Shown in pieces: positions 63,746 through 64,000 of a stretch of DNA of 64,000 nucleotides; the stretch's first letter is position 1, and the number at the start of each line of letters is the position of its first letter. Both the position numbers and the translations under genes were made by a program. The stretch spans positions 36,711,665-36,775,664 of the forward strand of contig NC_065570.1 in the NCBI RefSeq assembly GCF_937616625.2, given 5' to 3'. The DNA is from Mercurialis annua (Eukaryota > Streptophyta > Magnoliopsida > Malpighiales > Euphorbiaceae). Below the pieces are notes generated by a model that saw only the letters and a list, made by a program, of their open reading frames with translations, did not search any database and had not been told where the DNA came from.

Positions 63746-64000
63746 TGCGTAATATAACCTAACCATGCTTAGGTAATCGGAACGAAGCATTAAAGAGAAT
63801 TGAGACACGACATACTAACCTAGCAATAGTGTTCAAGCACACATTGCGTAATATAACCTAACCATGCTTAGGTAATCGGAACGACGCGTTAAAGAGACTT
63901 GGGACAAGACATACTAATCTATTTTAACATTTCACGCACACTTTGTGTAATATAACCTAACCATGCTTAGCTAATCGGAACGACGCGTTAGAGAGACTTG

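Larger units (their letters stand above)
47534..64000 (-). repeat. 99-bp satellite array, inverted block to the window end
   Basis: All monomers here are reverse complement. The first 2.3 kb (47541-49860) resembles the reverse complement of about 38300-40600; 49860-56650 mirrors 47508-41383; and parts of 56.6-57.8 kb mirror 2.8-1.7 kb. Internal repeats are 56620-57510 with 59466-60356, 57831-57960 with 60361-60490, and 48300-49450 with 62590-63745. The array continues beyond the window. Confidence 0.94.

Noticed and set aside
1..64000. CRISPR array
   Set aside because: The repetition is of whole monomers with no constant repeat and unique spacer alternation, and there are no cas genes; the MITE indicates a plant genome.
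1..64000. Telomere-like TTAGG or CCTAA motifs
   Set aside because: They occur once per monomer within the dyad ACCTAAGCATGGTTAGGT, not as tandem TTTAGGG units.
1..64000. CENP-B box
   Set aside because: The GTTTCGATTACC and GTTCCGATTACC boxes share only TTCG with the mammalian box and lack the CGGG part; the organism is probably a plant.
1..64000. 5S rRNA or tRNA gene repeats
   Set aside because: No A, B or C box arrangement or recognisable rRNA or tRNA sequence was found, and a 99-bp period is too short for plant 5S units.

Overview
This window contains no gene that I can support. Apart from one 282-bp transposon, all 64 kb is a diverged tandem satellite with a monomer of about 99 bp (about 43% G+C by hand count, 9 CpG per consensus monomer). 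Landmarks in order within a monomer are GTATGTCGCGTC, TTTAACGCGTCG, GATTACCTAAGCATGG, ATATTACGCAAAGTG and GTGAAAAGTGACGCTAGA. The array runs off both ends of the window. The organism is most likely a flowering plant: the one insertion (16556-16837) has the CTCCCTCCGTCCC terminus and TA target duplication of a plant Stowaway-type MITE. A block this large and gene-free suggests constitutive heterochromatin (centromeric, pericentromeric or subtelomeric). I do not recognise the satellite as a named family.

Layout. The monomer is forward at 1-6226, reversed at 6227-11925, forward again at 11926-47542 and reversed from about 47534 to the end, giving three orientation switches, each at a short stretch shared by both orientations. 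Within the third block, about 20890-36170 is a young higher-order repeat (HOR): a multi-monomer unit of exactly 1789 bp repeated head to tail seven times, then a 1781-bp unit, then a copy with a large internal deletion. The rest is older, more diverged sequence built from copied blocks. About 4 kb at 881-4922 recurs at 15883-20233, where the MITE lies, and part of it recurs in tandem at 20236-21767, which leads into the HOR. About 6 kb at 41383-47508 is repeated in inverted orientation at about 49860-56650 around a 2.3-kb spacer, making a very large imperfect palindrome. Smaller tandem and dispersed duplications of 0.4-1.4 kb fill much of the remainder.

How it fits together. The sequence reads as a satellite evolving by unequal exchange, segmental duplication, inversion, short-homology deletion and local homogenisation. 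The HOR is the latest amplification and carries linked variants showing that a two-unit block was copied within it. Short open frames occur throughout because 99 is a multiple of three; none looks like a real gene. Identities quoted as 'by eye' were not computed, and block edges are good to a few tens of bases unless an exact junction is given.
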